Shown: positions 21,890-33,077 of the stretch, one piece after another
How the letters are laid out: each line of letters opens with the position of its first letter
Numbering within the stretch: position 1 is the stretch's first letter
Assembly (NCBI RefSeq): GCF_933775445.1
Contig: NC_065876.1
Location: 5,704,001-5,768,000, forward strand
DNA length: 64,000 nucleotides
Direction: 5' to 3'
From: Argentina anserina
Taxonomy: Eukaryota; Streptophyta; Magnoliopsida; Rosales; Rosaceae
Translations under genes and position numbers: made by a program
Notes under the pieces: model-generated
The model's input: only the letters and a program-made list of their open reading frames with translations
Told to the model about the DNA's origin: nothing
The model's database searches: none

Positions 21890-24800
21890 TTAGGTTTAGA
21901 ATAAAACTATTGCATTATGAAGCAACTATATTAAGAAAACTTCTTGGGATCGATCGACACCAGTAGATATGATCGGTATATATATTTAGTGACCCTGTAA
22001 AAATTTCATCTAATTCGGAACTCGTTTGACCGTCGGAATTTTCGGTAAACCAAAAACAACACTAATATGTCATAAGGGAAGACCCATTACCAAAATGCGA
22101 ACACTAAAAGTCGTTTGCATATCTGAAATCACCTAATTTTTATCACTGATTGTGTGTGGTCGCACTAAGGAAACCAAATTGGCAAAGCCCCGGTCAAAGA
22201 GGATTTTAATATGTCAAAACCCATTTTTCTTTGTTAATCGTAGGTACAGACGGTCAAACAATATCTAAAACGGACGAAATTTTTACGGGTTCCCTAAATA
22301 TATATACCGATCACATCTACTGGTGTCGATCGACCATATTTCCAACTAGAGTTATTGATCGCCGAAGCGTCAACTAATGTATCATAACCTTTATATTAGG
22401 TTTATATTAAAACTAATGCATTATGAACCGACTATATGAAAGAAACTTGTCGGGATCGATCGACACCAGCCGATGTGATTGGTATATATATTTAGTGACC
22501 CTGTAAAAATTTCATCCAATTCGGACTTCGTTTGACCGTCGGAATTTTTGGTAAATCGAAAACACCACTATTATGCCCTAAGGGAGGACCTATTACAAAT
22601 ATGTGAATGCTGAAAGCCGTTTGCATATATGAAATCACCTAATTTTTGTTACCTATCGTGCGTGGTCGAACTAAAGAAATCTATTTGGCAAAGCCCCGGT
22701 CAATGAGGTTTAAATATGTTAAAACGCCTCTTTTTTAGTTGACCGTTGGTACGAACGGTCAAACTATGTCCAAAACGGACGAAATTTTTACGGGTTTCCT
22801 AAATATATATACCGATCACATCTACTGGTGTCGATCGACCATATTTTGAATTTGAGTTGTCGATCGCCGAAGTGTCCACTAATGTATTATAACATTATAT
22901 TAGGTTTATAATAAAACTATCACATTATTATGCGATTATATGAAGGAAACTTCTCGGAATTGATCGACACCATCCGATGTGATCAATATATATATTTAAT
23001 GATAATTTTTAAAATTTCATGCAATTCGGACCTCGTTTAACCATCGGAATTTCCGGTAAACAAAAAACAACACTAATATGCCATAAGGGGGGACCAATTA
23101 CCAAGATGCGAATGTGGAAATTTGTTTACATATTTGAAATCACCTAATTTTTGTTACCTATCGTGCGCGGTCGAACTGAAGAAATCTATTTGGCAAAGCC
23201 CCGGTCAATGAGGTTTAAATATGTCAAAAACGCCTCTTTTTTAGTTGACCGTTGGTACGAGCGGTCAAACCATGTCCAAAACGGACGGAATTTTTACGGG
23301 TTCCCTAATATATATACCGACCACATCTACTGGTGTCGATAAACTATATTTTGAATTTGAGTTGTCGATCGCCGAAGTGTCCACTAATGTATTATAACCT
23401 TATATTAGGTTTATAATAAAACTATCACATGATGAAGCGACTATATGAAGAAAACTTATCGGAATCGATCGACACCATCCGATGTGATCAATATATATAT
23501 TTAATGATCATTTTAAAATTTCATGCAATTCGGACCTCGTTTAACCGTCGGAATTTTCGGTAAACCAAAAACAACACTAATATGCCCTAAGGGGGGACCA
23601 ATTACCAAGATGCGAATGTGGAAATTTGTTTATATATTTGAAATCACCTAAGTTTTGTTACCTGTCGTGCGCGGTCGAACTGAAGAAATATATTTGGCAA
23701 AGCCCCGGTCAATGAGGTTTAAATATGTCAAAACGCCTCTTTTTTAGTTGACCGTTGGTACGAACGGTCAAACCATGTCCAAAACGGACGGAATTTTTAC
23801 GGGTTCCCTAATATATATACCGATCACATCTACTGGTGTCGATAAATTATATTTTGAATTTGAGTTGTCGATCGCCGAAGTGTCCACTAATGTATTATAA
23901 CCTTATATTAGGTTTATAATAAAACTATCACATTATGAAGCGACTATATGAAAAAAACTTCTCGGAATCGATCGACACCATCCGATGTGATCAATATATA
24001 TATTTAATGATCATTTTAAAATTTCATGCAATTCGGACCTCGTTTAACCGTCGGAATTTCCGGTAAACCAAAAACAACACTAATATGCCATAAGGGGGGA
24101 CCAATTACCAAGATGCGAATGTGGAAATTTGTTTACATATTTGAAATCACCTAAGTTTTGTTACCTGTCGTGCGCGGTCGAACTGAAGAAATATATTTGG
24201 CAAAGCCCCGGTCAATGAGGTTTAAATATGTCAAAACGCCTCTTTTTTAGTTGACCGTTGGTACGAATAGTCAAACCATGTCCAAAACGGACGAAATTTT
24301 TACGGGTTTCCTAAATATATATACTGATCACATCTACTGGTGTCGATCGACCATATTTTGAATTGAAGTTGTCGATCGCCGAAGTGTCCACTAATGTATT
24401 ATAACCTTTATATTAAGTTTATAATAAAACTATCACATTATGAAGCGATTATATGAAGGAAACTTCTCGGAATCGATCGACACCATCCGATGTGATCAAT
24501 ATATATATATTGAATGATCATTTTAAAAGTTCATCCAATTCGGACCTCGTTTAACCGTCGGAATTTCCGGTAAATCAAAAACAACACTAATATGCCATAA
24601 GGGGGGACCAATTACCAAGATGCGAATGTGGAAATTTGTTTACATATTTGAAATCACCTAATTTTTTTTCACCGATCGTGCATTGTCGCAGCGAGAAAAC
24701 CATTTGGCAAAGTCCCGGTCAATGAGATTTTATTATGTGAAAACGCCTCTTTTTTTTGTTAACCGAAAATTCCGACGGTTAAACGAGGTCCGAATTGGAT

Positions 24801-24920
24801 GAAATTTTTACACGGTCCCTAAATATATATATCGATCACATCTATTAGTGTTGATCGACAATATTTCGAAACTAGAATTTATTTGTGACTTTTGTTTTAG
24901 AATGTTTTATAACAATTCTT
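21890..24920 (+). repeat. Tandem array of six ~505-bp monomers
   Basis: Monomers start at the shared TTAGGTTTA(T/G)AATAAAAC landmark: 21890, 22396, 22900, 23405, 23908, 24413 (the last reads TTAAG). Unit lengths are 506, 504, 505, 503, 505 and a diverged last unit. Units 3-5 are most alike; units 1 and 6 are most diverged, as expected at array edges. Each unit holds an inverted repeat of ~85-bp arms around the core GATCGACACCAGTAGATGTG and TATATATATTTAG. There is no open frame. Confidence 0.95.
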
Positions 24921-24971
24921 TTATTGTTTCAAACCCTTAAATTAGAGTATTATATTATTTTTCTAATACAA

Positions 24972-25140
24972 GCCCGTAAGGCCCGGCTCCTATAAGCCCG
25001 CAAGGCCCGGCCCGCAAAAACCCGCAAAAGCCCGCAAGTCCCGCCTTAGGTGGGCGGGCTCGGATCTTCGTATTTTTTAAAATACCCGGCCCGCCACTTA
25101 TTTAAATTTATTAAGACCCGCCCCAGGCCGAGCCCGACCG
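24972..25140. repeat. Right GCCCG-rich subterminal arm of the hAT-like element
   Basis: The motifs match those of the left arm in the same orientation (GCAAGGCCCGGCCCGCAAAA, AAAAGCCCGCAAG), so the two arms are direct rather than inverted copies. Confidence 0.75.
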
Positions 25141-25161
25141 TTGACGAGTCCTAAAGGAGAC

Positions 25162-25826
25162 CCCATAAAAAAAAGGAGACTAAACAATTATATGCGTCAT
25201 TAAATATAATTATTTGAGATCTGACTTTGCATAATACAATAATACATAATGAAATTAGAGACACTTTCAATTTTGGCTGATAGTCTGTTTGACCTGATCT
25301 TATTAGCAGACTATCAATTACATTGGGTCCAACCGATCAAGTCTCCAACATGTTTCTATGAGGTTACAAATTAGCAACACCTCTAATTAGAAGCCATCAT
25401 CACTCCAACCATAAGGACTTAACACATCAACCTACTAATCTAACAACTAATATTGAAAATTTCTTAGTTCACTACCGTTGAACATTTCAAATTTCTGGAA
25501 CACATACGAAATTTTGAATGTGGAACATGGGAACAAATCAATTACATCTCCCTCATAAAATATTATTGACCGCTCTGATATAAAATATATATTTGTCTCT
25601 AGTTTCAACTCCAGCTTCTGGCAAAGTAGACCGGACTGTACTGTAGTATCGGGTGATTCAGTCCAAAGAGTTTAAAAAAATATATAATTTGAATTTGACT
25701 TCAAACCTTGCAACCTACTCTTCCAAATGTACCCCCTCCGCCTCATCCGCTACTCTCTACATTCACCTCCATTTTCTTTGACCAATTCCCCACCTCGCCG
25801 CCGGCAGCTGCCGGAAACCTCCTCCG
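25162..25826. other. Upstream region of the lectin receptor kinase gene
   Basis: AT-rich intergenic DNA then promoter and leader of the plus-strand kinase gene. No specific cis element is claimed. Confidence 0.45.
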
Positions 25827-27815
25827 ATGAGGCCCTTACCGTTCCGCCTCCTCCTCCTCTTCCACCTCCTCTCTCCCACTCTCGCCCTCGAATTCCTCTT
25901 CAACTCCTCCAACATCACCAACGCCACCGACTTCACTCTCATCAACGACGCCAAGCTCGATGGCGCCGCCGTCCGCCTCACAAACGACTCCGTCCAGTAC
26001 TCCCTCGGCCGCTTCTTCCACACCACCAAGATCACCATGAGACCTAACTCCACCTCCGCTTCCCTCACCTCATTCTCCACCTCCTTCGTCTTCTCCGATC
26101 TCCCCAAGATCGCCTCCAGCCCAGGCTTCGGCCTCTGCTTCTTCCTCTCCAACTCCACCTCTCCCCCCAACGCCCTCGCCAGCCAGTACTTCGGCCTCTT
26201 CTCCAACGCCACCGTCCCCGTCGTCGCGCCGCTACTCGCCGTCGAGTTCGACACCGGCCGGAACCCCGAGTTCAACGACCCCGACGGGAACCACATCGGA
26301 ATCGACCTCAACAACATCGAATCCGCCAAAACCAGCCCCGCCGGCTACTTCAACTCCAGCGGCGGCTTCGTTCCGGTTCAGATGCGGAGCGGCGAGAACA
26401 TCCGGACCTGGATCGATTTCGACGGCGAGAATCTCGAAATCAACGTCACTGTGGCTCCGGCGAGTCTGCCGCGGCCTTCTCGGCCTACTTTGAGCTTTAA
26501 AGATCCGACAATTGCGAACTACGTGTCGTCGGAGATGTTCGTCGGGTTTTCGGCTTCGAAAACGACGTGGATTGAGGCGCAGAGAATTCTGGCTTGGAGT
26601 TTTAGTGATACTGGAGTTGCTAAAGAGATCAATGTGACCAGCTTGCCTGTTTATGAGGTCGGGACTAGTTCGAAATCCTTGTCTAAAGGAGCCATTGCCG
26701 GGATCACAATAGCTTGCATTGTGTTTGTAGTGGTCTTAGCTTCGGGAGTTTACTTGTATTGGAGGAAAATGAAGATGGAGGATGAAGAAGATGATGAGAT
26801 TGAGGATTGGGAGATGGAGTATTGGCCCCATCGATTTTCGAACGAAGAGCTGAGTGTGGCTACTGGTGGTTTCTCCAAGGATCAGCTTTTGGGGTCTGGT
26901 GGATTTGGGAAGGTTTATTGGGGGGTTTTGTCGAACAAGACGGAGATTGCAGTGAAATGTGTGAACCATGATTCGAAGCAGGGGTTGCGAGAATTCATGG
27001 CCGAGATTTCGAGCATGGGGAGGCTGCAGCATAAGAATTTGGTCCAAATGCGAGGGTGGTGCAGGAAAGGAAATGAGCTCATGCTTGTGTATGACTACAT
27101 GCCTAATGGGAGCCTGAACAAGTGGATTTTTGATAAGCCGAAGCAGGTTCTGGGGTGGGGGCAAAGGCGGCGTGTACTGGCGGATGTGGCGGAGGGGATG
27201 AACTATCTGCATTATGGCTGGGAAAAAATGGTGGTTCATAGAGACATTAAGTCGAGCAATATATTGCTTGACTTGGAAATGAGAGGCAGGCTTGGTGATT
27301 TTGGTCTGGCCAAGCTGTATGAGCACGGTGAAGTGCCGAATACAACGCGTGTGGTTGGCACGCTGGGGTACATGGCGCCGGAGCTGGCTACCTTAGCAGC
27401 GCCAACGGCAGCGAGTGATGTGTACAGCTTTGGAGTGGTGTTGTTGGAAGTGGCGTGTGGCAGAAAGCCTATTGAAATGGAGGCAGAGGAGGAGGAGGAG
27501 GAAGTGCTGGTTGATTGGGTGAGGGAGTTGTATTTCAAAGGGAGGGTGAGAGAGGCAGCAGACCAGAGAATTAAAGGGGAGTATGATGAGGAGGAGATGG
27601 AGATTGCATTGAAGCTTGGGTTGTCTTGTTGCCATCCTGATCCCCATAGAAGGCCTAACATGAAGGAAATTGTCACAATTTTGGTTGGCGAGACAGGGTC
27701 CGGACCAGCACCTGCCTCATTGTTATCAGAACTGGCGCGTGGCGAGAGTGGCAATGTTGCCGGCAGTGGGGAAGAATCTGGGGAAGTAGCATTCCGACCT
27801 CAGCATTCAGCGTGA
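25827..27815 (+). CDS. LECRKS.1: L-type lectin receptor-like kinase (S.1 type)
   Basis: This is a single-exon 662-aa gene. Residues 1-20 are a signal peptide (LPFRLLLLFHLLSPTLA). Residues ~21-265 are a legume-lectin domain (LEFLFNSSNI at the start, LLAVEFDTGRNPEFNDPDGNHIGIDLN with the metal-binding region). A membrane helix follows near 290-312 (GAIAGITIACIVFVVVLASG). An acidic juxtamembrane stretch leads to a kinase domain from about 350: GSGGFGKVY, AVKCV (lysine), HRDIKSSN and DFGLAK, so it is an RD kinase with intact catalytic residues. WPHRFSNEELS and QMRGWC match the S.1 branch as I recall it. The role is extracellular signal perception at the plasma membrane. The 5' half is GC-rich, the 3' half less so. 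Confidence 0.88.
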   Translation: MRPLPFRLLLLFHLLSPTLALEFLFNSSNITNATDFTLINDAKLDGAAVRLTNDSVQYSLGRFFHTTKITMRPNSTSASLTSFSTSFVFSDLPKIASSPGFGLCFFLSNSTSPPNALASQYFGLFSNATVPVVAPLLAVEFDTGRNPEFNDPDGNHIGIDLNNIESAKTSPAGYFNSSGGFVPVQMRSGENIRTWIDFDGENLEINVTVAPASLPRPSRPTLSFKDPTIANYVSSEMFVGFSASKTTWIEAQRILAWSFSDTGVAKEINVTSLPVYEVGTSSKSLSKGAIAGITIACIVFVVVLASGVYLYWRKMKMEDEEDDEIEDWEMEYWPHRFSNEELSVATGGFSKDQLLGSGGFGKVYWGVLSNKTEIAVKCVNHDSKQGLREFMAEISSMGRLQHKNLVQMRGWCRKGNELMLVYDYMPNGSLNKWIFDKPKQVLGWGQRRRVLADVAEGMNYLHYGWEKMVVHRDIKSSNILLDLEMRGRLGDFGLAKLYEHGEVPNTTRVVGTLGYMAPELATLAAPTAASDVYSFGVVLLEVACGRKPIEMEAEEEEEEVLVDWVRELYFKGRVREAADQRIKGEYDEEEMEIALKLGLSCCHPDPHRRPNMKEIVTILVGETGSGPAPASLLSELARGESGNVAGSGEESGEVAFRPQHSA

Positions 27816-28590
27816 ACTAATCTGGAAGCGGATCATACTATGTAGATATACAACACATTCCTGTACACGATTGAAGTGGCAAAGAGGGACTTACTGTGTA
27901 CTCTGTTGAGTTTCTTCACTCATCATTTAATTAGCCACTGCAACACAACGAGTTCCCTAGAATGATCAGTAAGTGGAAAATACTAATGGAAATGCATTAT
28001 TGTGATACTCCCCCATCCACCCCATTCAGGTACTGCCCCTCCTTCACCTTTTTTCATCCATTGTTTGAAGGCTACCTATGTTAATGTTAATGTTAATGTT
28101 AATGTTAATGTTAATGTTAATGTTTGTGTGAACTTCTTTCCCTATGAAGTTTGCATTTGCCTCACCAGCAAGTGCATTTGCTACTAGATAGTAACTAAAG
28201 GTCTTTCACATTCATCCATGTAACTCTGTTGCATATTTTCTGCAGCTAATTAATAAACTTCAACTATTCTTTACATTTCCAAGTGCCTTGGTGTTTCATG
28301 GGAGGTATTGGAATACCAGCGGTTGAAATCACTTGTACATGGCCTTGAAAGAGTTTCTAGCATTAGACATTTTGATTTTCAAATGAACGATATTCTTATT
28401 AATTTGTAACATATGATCCTCCATATCCTAAACAAAATATGATATATCCTATAAATGTAGTTAATCAAAACTCAAATAACATTAAGCCAACCTACTTTAA
28501 TCTGATCTAAAAAAAGTCTTAGACCTTTCTCGATCCAAGGCGGTGATCTGCATATCTAATCATCCCCTTGTTCTTCTTCTCTTGATAATT
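27816..28590. other. 3' flank of the kinase gene
   Basis: Non-coding interval between convergent genes; contains a (TTAATG)n run at 28079-28124 and little else. Confidence 0.6.
28079..28124. repeat. (TTAATG)n hexanucleotide repeat
   Basis: About seven perfect tandem copies of TTAATG. Confidence 0.95.
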
Positions 28591-29301
28591 TCACCCACAG
28601 GCAACCTTCTCGAATCGATTAAAACAAAGGCTACCGGTTACAGCATTTCGAAACATCCATACAGTGACAAAGTCTTTTATCTCAACCAGCTTATGATCAC
28701 TGCAAAAAACTTTCCATCCTCCCGTCAATACATGAATCTTTTCCACCCAAATTTTGAACACCATGGGATACTCTCTACCTTCAGAATCATATGTTGTGAC
28801 TTGGATCCCTTGTCTAAGATCTTCATGCTCGTACAACAATGGCATTAATCGTTTTTGGACATCTTCTTTGCTCATAGCTAGCCTTGACTGATCAACCTTC
28901 ACATCACTAAGTGTTAATTGCTTCTCAAACGGCTGACTGCAAATTTTAATAAGTTGTTGTAGCCTTGGAACTGGTGGGAGGTCAGGAGGGGCATGGTTCC
29001 CATAGAATAGACCTGGAGCAGCTACATATGAGTTCGCTAAGTCTTGTCCAACATAGATGGATTCATGTACTGTGATTTGCGAAGCTTTTCTCTTGGCACC
29101 ATTTTGTAGTCGTAGGTTTCTAGGCAACCCTTGAGCAACATTATCAATGCATTCATCTCCTTCTTTAATTGATGGCTTGCAGTTAGTCTTCTCCAGTAAT
29201 TGGATGTCTTTGGTAGAATAAACGAGCGCATGCTTCATATGGCAAAGATTGAAAACGGCCATCATCATCTCATCATCTACTTCATTGGTAACCCTAGACA
29301 T
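28591..29301 (-). CDS. B3 DNA-binding domain protein (DUF313/REM-like)
   Basis: Single-exon frame of 236 aa. A B3-like fold covers about residues 118-230: ICSQPFEKQLTLSDVKVDQSRLAM at the start, then EYPMVFKIWVEKIHVLTGGW and the closing DFVTVWMFRNAVTGSLCF. The order 'KQLT-SDV--QSRL ... F--W ... VLT-GW ... WMFR' is that of the plant B3 group often listed as DUF313 or At2g24670-like. The first ~110 residues are variable, with one basic patch (GAKRKASQ). These proteins are presumed nuclear DNA-binding factors, few with known targets. No frame damage is seen. Confidence 0.8.
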   Translation of the reverse strand: MSRVTNEVDDEMMMAVFNLCHMKHALVYSTKDIQLLEKTNCKPSIKEGDECIDNVAQGLPRNLRLQNGAKRKASQITVHESIYVGQDLANSYVAAPGLFYGNHAPPDLPPVPRLQQLIKICSQPFEKQLTLSDVKVDQSRLAMSKEDVQKRLMPLLYEHEDLRQGIQVTTYDSEGREYPMVFKIWVEKIHVLTGGWKVFCSDHKLVEIKDFVTVWMFRNAVTGSLCFNRFEKVACG

Positions 29302-29813
29302 AGTAAATTTTGTGGTTTAGGGTATGAAGAAATAGTTGGCCTATAGCTCTCGGCCTTTCACCGAATATATGTTAGGTGCGGGAAAGAATTCATCGAGTAT
29401 TTTAAGGGTAAAATTTTGATGGGAAGAACATAAAAAAGAAGCAAATCCTGAAGATTTGCTCATCTGAAGATTCTGCCCTATCTAATCGTTTCTTTGTAAT
29501 TTAACTTATGAAGAAAGTCTTAAAAGACTTTTAAGAGGGCTCTAATCCCTTTATTCCCCCTTTAACTCTGCTAGGTTTTTTTACATCAAGAGACGAAGAT
29601 TCAGACGAGATGAGATCTTTGTAATTAACTTTTTATTCCTTTATACCCGGGCTAGCTAGGTTTTGCTTTGTACCCTAATCCTAGTTGGACTAGATTAATT
29701 TCCTAGTTCTAGATCTTACAATCTTAGTTTTCTTCTTGTTGTTGTTGAGAACAAAGTTATGTATTCTAATCATTGTTTTGGTGTCATAAAGTTTCACCCT
29801 CCAATTCCAAAGC
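29302..29813. other. Intergenic, between divergent genes
   Basis: Upstream DNA of both the minus-strand B3 gene and the plus-strand RING gene. No further feature recognised. Confidence 0.5.
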
Positions 29814-30577
29814 ATGCTAATGGAAACAAATTTTTTGTTGAGCAGCTTGACTCAAAGGGAAACAAGTGTAGCTGGAGGAAACGATTTTGCCACACTAATC
29901 CGATTTAGGCTGTTCAGGGTAACCAGAAACTGCAGCTGCATTGAGGCTCCAGAGCCCATTGTCGACGATGAAGCAAACTTTGTAATGGAAATCCAAGTTT
30001 CTGTGCTTACCTCGAGTTTCAAGCAATTGAAGTATCGACATCATTATAGACAAGTCATGTCTCAGGTACTCTCTGGCATGGGTGTCACAGGACCTGAGCA
30101 TGAAGCCATTGTTAACAAAATATTTGAGGTGGTGAAAGTGGCGGAGGCTGGGTTGCCTATCATTGTCGGCTTGGGGGATGTGACTGTCCGATTCGGGGAC
30201 AGTACCTGCAACACAAGTAATCTAAGCCCAACAGTCCAAAGATGTATTGAGGATCTTCAAGATATCATCGATTGGCTTACATTAAGGGATCCTATGGACG
30301 AAAATGTACGACTCGATCATTCCGGCAACCAAGGCTTCCATTGATGGTCTGGAGAAAGTGAGGCTTGATAGTTTGGAAGAAGAAGCTAGCTAGTGTTGGA
30401 CAGACGCCTCTTTGCTCTATATGTCTGGAGGGCTTCGATCAAGGGAATGGTGATGATATTATTGGCTTGCCTTGCACACATCTTTATCATGGAGATTGCA
30501 TTTCCCGCTGGCTCAAGAGGAATCGCTTGTGTCCTGTGTGCCGATACCCGATTGAGGAAGGAACAAGCCATCAATAG
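29814..30577 (+). pseudogene. RING-H2 E3 ubiquitin ligase-like, two frameshifts
   Basis: The N-terminal frame (29814-30344, 176 aa) ends shortly before the RING. The conserved pre-RING segment IPATKASIDGLEKV lies in the +1 frame around 30316-30360. The RING-H2 finger is in a third frame (30365-30577): CSICLEGFDQGN, LPCTHLYHGDCI and RWLKRNRLCPVCRYP, with all eight metal ligands present. Two frame changes within about 80 bp have no splice signals to explain them. Either the gene is recently dead or the assembly has two indel errors. Intact relatives attach ubiquitin to substrates through an E2 bound at the RING. Confidence 0.7.
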
Positions 30578-31390
30578 GGTTGTTGCATTGGCCTAGTATG
30601 CTCATAGTCTTGTCTGCGGTGACTGTTAGGGTTCTCTCTGGACTGTTGAGATGTAAGTTGAAATTCAAACAAGATCATCATTCCGAAGCTAGAAGAGTTA
30701 AAGATTCATCAGGTATAAATGTTAGTTTGTTGCGTGAGATCATTGACATTATGGATTCGGGATCACCCGGAGATAAATTTGTAAAAGGATTGATGAATTT
30801 GAGTTGTTATAATTTCAAAAGTTTGAAGGCTTGTATGTGACAATACAATATTACGTTGCAGGCTTGCAGCCTCATAAACTCAAATCTTTCATAAACTAAA
30901 TTCAATTCACTACAGACTAAATTGCAGTAGGCCGGAAACTAAACACTAAACAAAAGGAACTGCAGCCTCTGCAATTCAAATCGCTTCTGAAGGCATGAAG
31001 GTATTAGTTCAAGTAGAAATTAAGAGCACTAGTGCACGGACCAAGCTTCTTAATTAGCAGTCATTTCACTCGAGTAGTAATCGCATAACAAACAAGATGG
31101 CACCAACGTCATAAAGAGGATCCAGGTGACTGGGCGAGGTGAGGAAGAGAACAGCGCCAAGTAGTATTCTCTTCCCAACTGCATAGGTGGACACAGTCAA
31201 ACATCCAAAAACAGAGTGGTCAAGGCTCAGCTACTCTCAGAGTTACACCATATTAAGACATTATACTTTTGTGACCAATGATTGCAGCAATTTTTATTTT
31301 TTTCAGCAATTAATATGGACCACGATTATGGAAGAGCTAATCTGGTAAGAAACTCCAGAAAGTTTAGCAGAGACAGATCAAGGAGCTAGG
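30578..31390. other. Intergenic
   Basis: No coding frame with family features; no repeat recognised. Confidence 0.5.
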
Positions 31391-32619
31391 ATGAAGATGG
31401 AAGTTAAAGTAATCTCTCAAGAAACCATAAAACCCTCATCTCCAACCCCTCACCACATCTGCCATCACCACCTCTCCTTCCTCGACCAGTTAGCTCCTCA
31501 CGTCTACATTGGTTTCCTCTACTTCTACTCCCTCCCCTACCCCCACAACCACACCCAGATCTCCACCCACCTCAAGAAATCTCTCTCCAAAACCCTAACT
31601 CACTACTACCCTCTAGCCGGCCGAGTCAGACTCAATCTCTTTGTGGAATGCAACGATCATGGCATCCCCTTCTACGAAACTCGAGTCGGCTCTCGCTCTC
31701 TCGGTGTTGATTGTTGCCTTTCAATGTCGACGAGGTTACAGATGTAGCTCTCGGAGTTCAACTCAATCTGTTTCCTTGTGGGGGAGTTGCTATTGGGGTG
31801 TGCGTGTCGCATCGAGTTGCAGATGCCTTGTCTTATTTCACGTTTGTTAGGAACTGGGTGGCAACTGCTTGTGGAGATGGACTTCTCGGCAGCCTCGATC
31901 TTCCCACCGAAGAATATGATGGGTATAACGGGATTCCTATTACGAAAAGGAATGATATTGTGAGCAAGAGGTATGTGTTTGATGGGTCAAAGATTGAAGC
32001 TTTACGAGCAAAGTATGAAGAGAACATCAGACTGAGGATGAAGATCAAGAGACGGCCCTCTAGCGTTGATGCATTGTCTGCTTTCTTGTGGAACAGGTTT
32101 ATGGCCGCTGCTGCAAGAAAAGAAGAAGAAGAATCGAGGTGAAGAAGGTTGTACTCGGTTGTATGTATCATGGATCTTCGGTCCAGGTTTGATCCACCTC
32201 TGCCGCAGAGTAGTTTTGGGAACTATTACCGGGCAGCCACTTCAACTCCAACAATGGTTGATGGGGAGGAGACTCAGGGGAGTGTTGGCCTTGTGAGGCA
32301 GGTGATCGAGGAAATAGACAAGATTGACAACATGTATATGAGGAAATTTCAAGATGGATATAAGGAACATTTGGAGTTCATGAGGACAAGGATGGAGAGG
32401 GCTGCTAAAGGAGAGCTAGTTACACTAACGTTTTCGAGTGTGTGCAGGTTTCCAATGTATGAGGCTGATTTTGGTTGGGGGAAGCCTGAACGGGTGAGCA
32501 TGGCTTCTATGAAAATCAGCAACCAGATTATTTTCATGGACACCAAAACGGGTAATGGAATAGAATCATGGCTAAGTTCGAGCTTGATACACAGTTCCTC
32601 CAGTTGCTTTCTCCAATAA
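31391..32619 (+). pseudogene. BAHD acyltransferase (vinorine synthase/alcohol acyltransferase type), broken
   Basis: Three pieces are seen. 31391-31747 encodes the N-terminus up to LTHYYPLAGRVRLNLFVEC. 31711-32142 encodes LPFNVDEVTDV, the catalytic SHRVADA (HxxxD) and VDALSAFLWNRF. 32149-32619 encodes DLRSRFDPPLP and the structural DFGWGKP motif. Pieces 1 and 2 are in different frames and about 35-45 residues usually lying between them are missing. Pieces 2 and 3 share a frame but are cut by TGA (32140-32142). Both signature motifs survive, so inactivation looks recent. Active relatives transfer acyl groups from CoA to alcohols, for instance to make esters. Confidence 0.8.
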
Positions 32620-33077
32620 GTGATGTCAAAGCAAAATCCATTTGCACGCCTTTAAATCTTGATTGAATCATCAATGGTATTTCTACTTTCTAATTTAACA
32701 ATTTGATCAGATATGCAATACTCTTGCCATATCAGTTTTGATGTATAACATGTTACAAATACTGTAGTAAATGTACCCGAATTTGGCCGAATAAAATTCA
32801 GTCCCATGCATCTTGAAGTTCAGATTTGTAGGTCATGATCCCAATTCGTTGTTTGGGGTTGAAAGGATAGGAATAACGGAAGAAAACTTCACAATTTGAA
32901 GATCAGATATATGCTACACGGAGACATGATCATGTACATGCGTACGAAGCAATATGTTTAATCAGCAGAGAGCCAGAGACAAAATACTATTTCAATATAC
33001 ATTTGTGGATGCAAATCGACTGAACTATGTTCAATGGTATTTGATAATTTAGGGATGGAACTCATGAAAGTCTGTGA
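32620..33077. other. Intergenic, between convergent genes
   Basis: 3' flanks of the BAHD pseudogene and the FRO gene; nothing else recognised. Confidence 0.5.

Larger units (their letters stand above)
21611..25153. mobile_element. Non-autonomous hAT-like element carrying a six-unit tandem array
   Basis: The element is 3,543 bp with an exact 8-bp target duplication AAGGAGAC (21603-21610 and 25154-25161). Its ends are imperfect inverted repeats: TAGGCCTCATCA on the left against TAGGACTCGTCA on the reversed right end, 10 of 12 matching. An 8-bp duplication with short TAGG/CAGG-type ends is the hAT signature. Both subterminal regions (21620-21860, 24972-25140) are packed with GCCCG, GGCCCGGCCCG and AAAAGCCCGC in the same orientation. 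The interior is a tandem array of ~505-bp monomers with no coding frame. Mobility would depend on a transposase supplied elsewhere. Confidence 0.85.

Noticed and set aside
25763..26329. 188-aa minus-strand frame
   Set aside because: Shadow of the GC-rich lectin-kinase coding strand; no family features.
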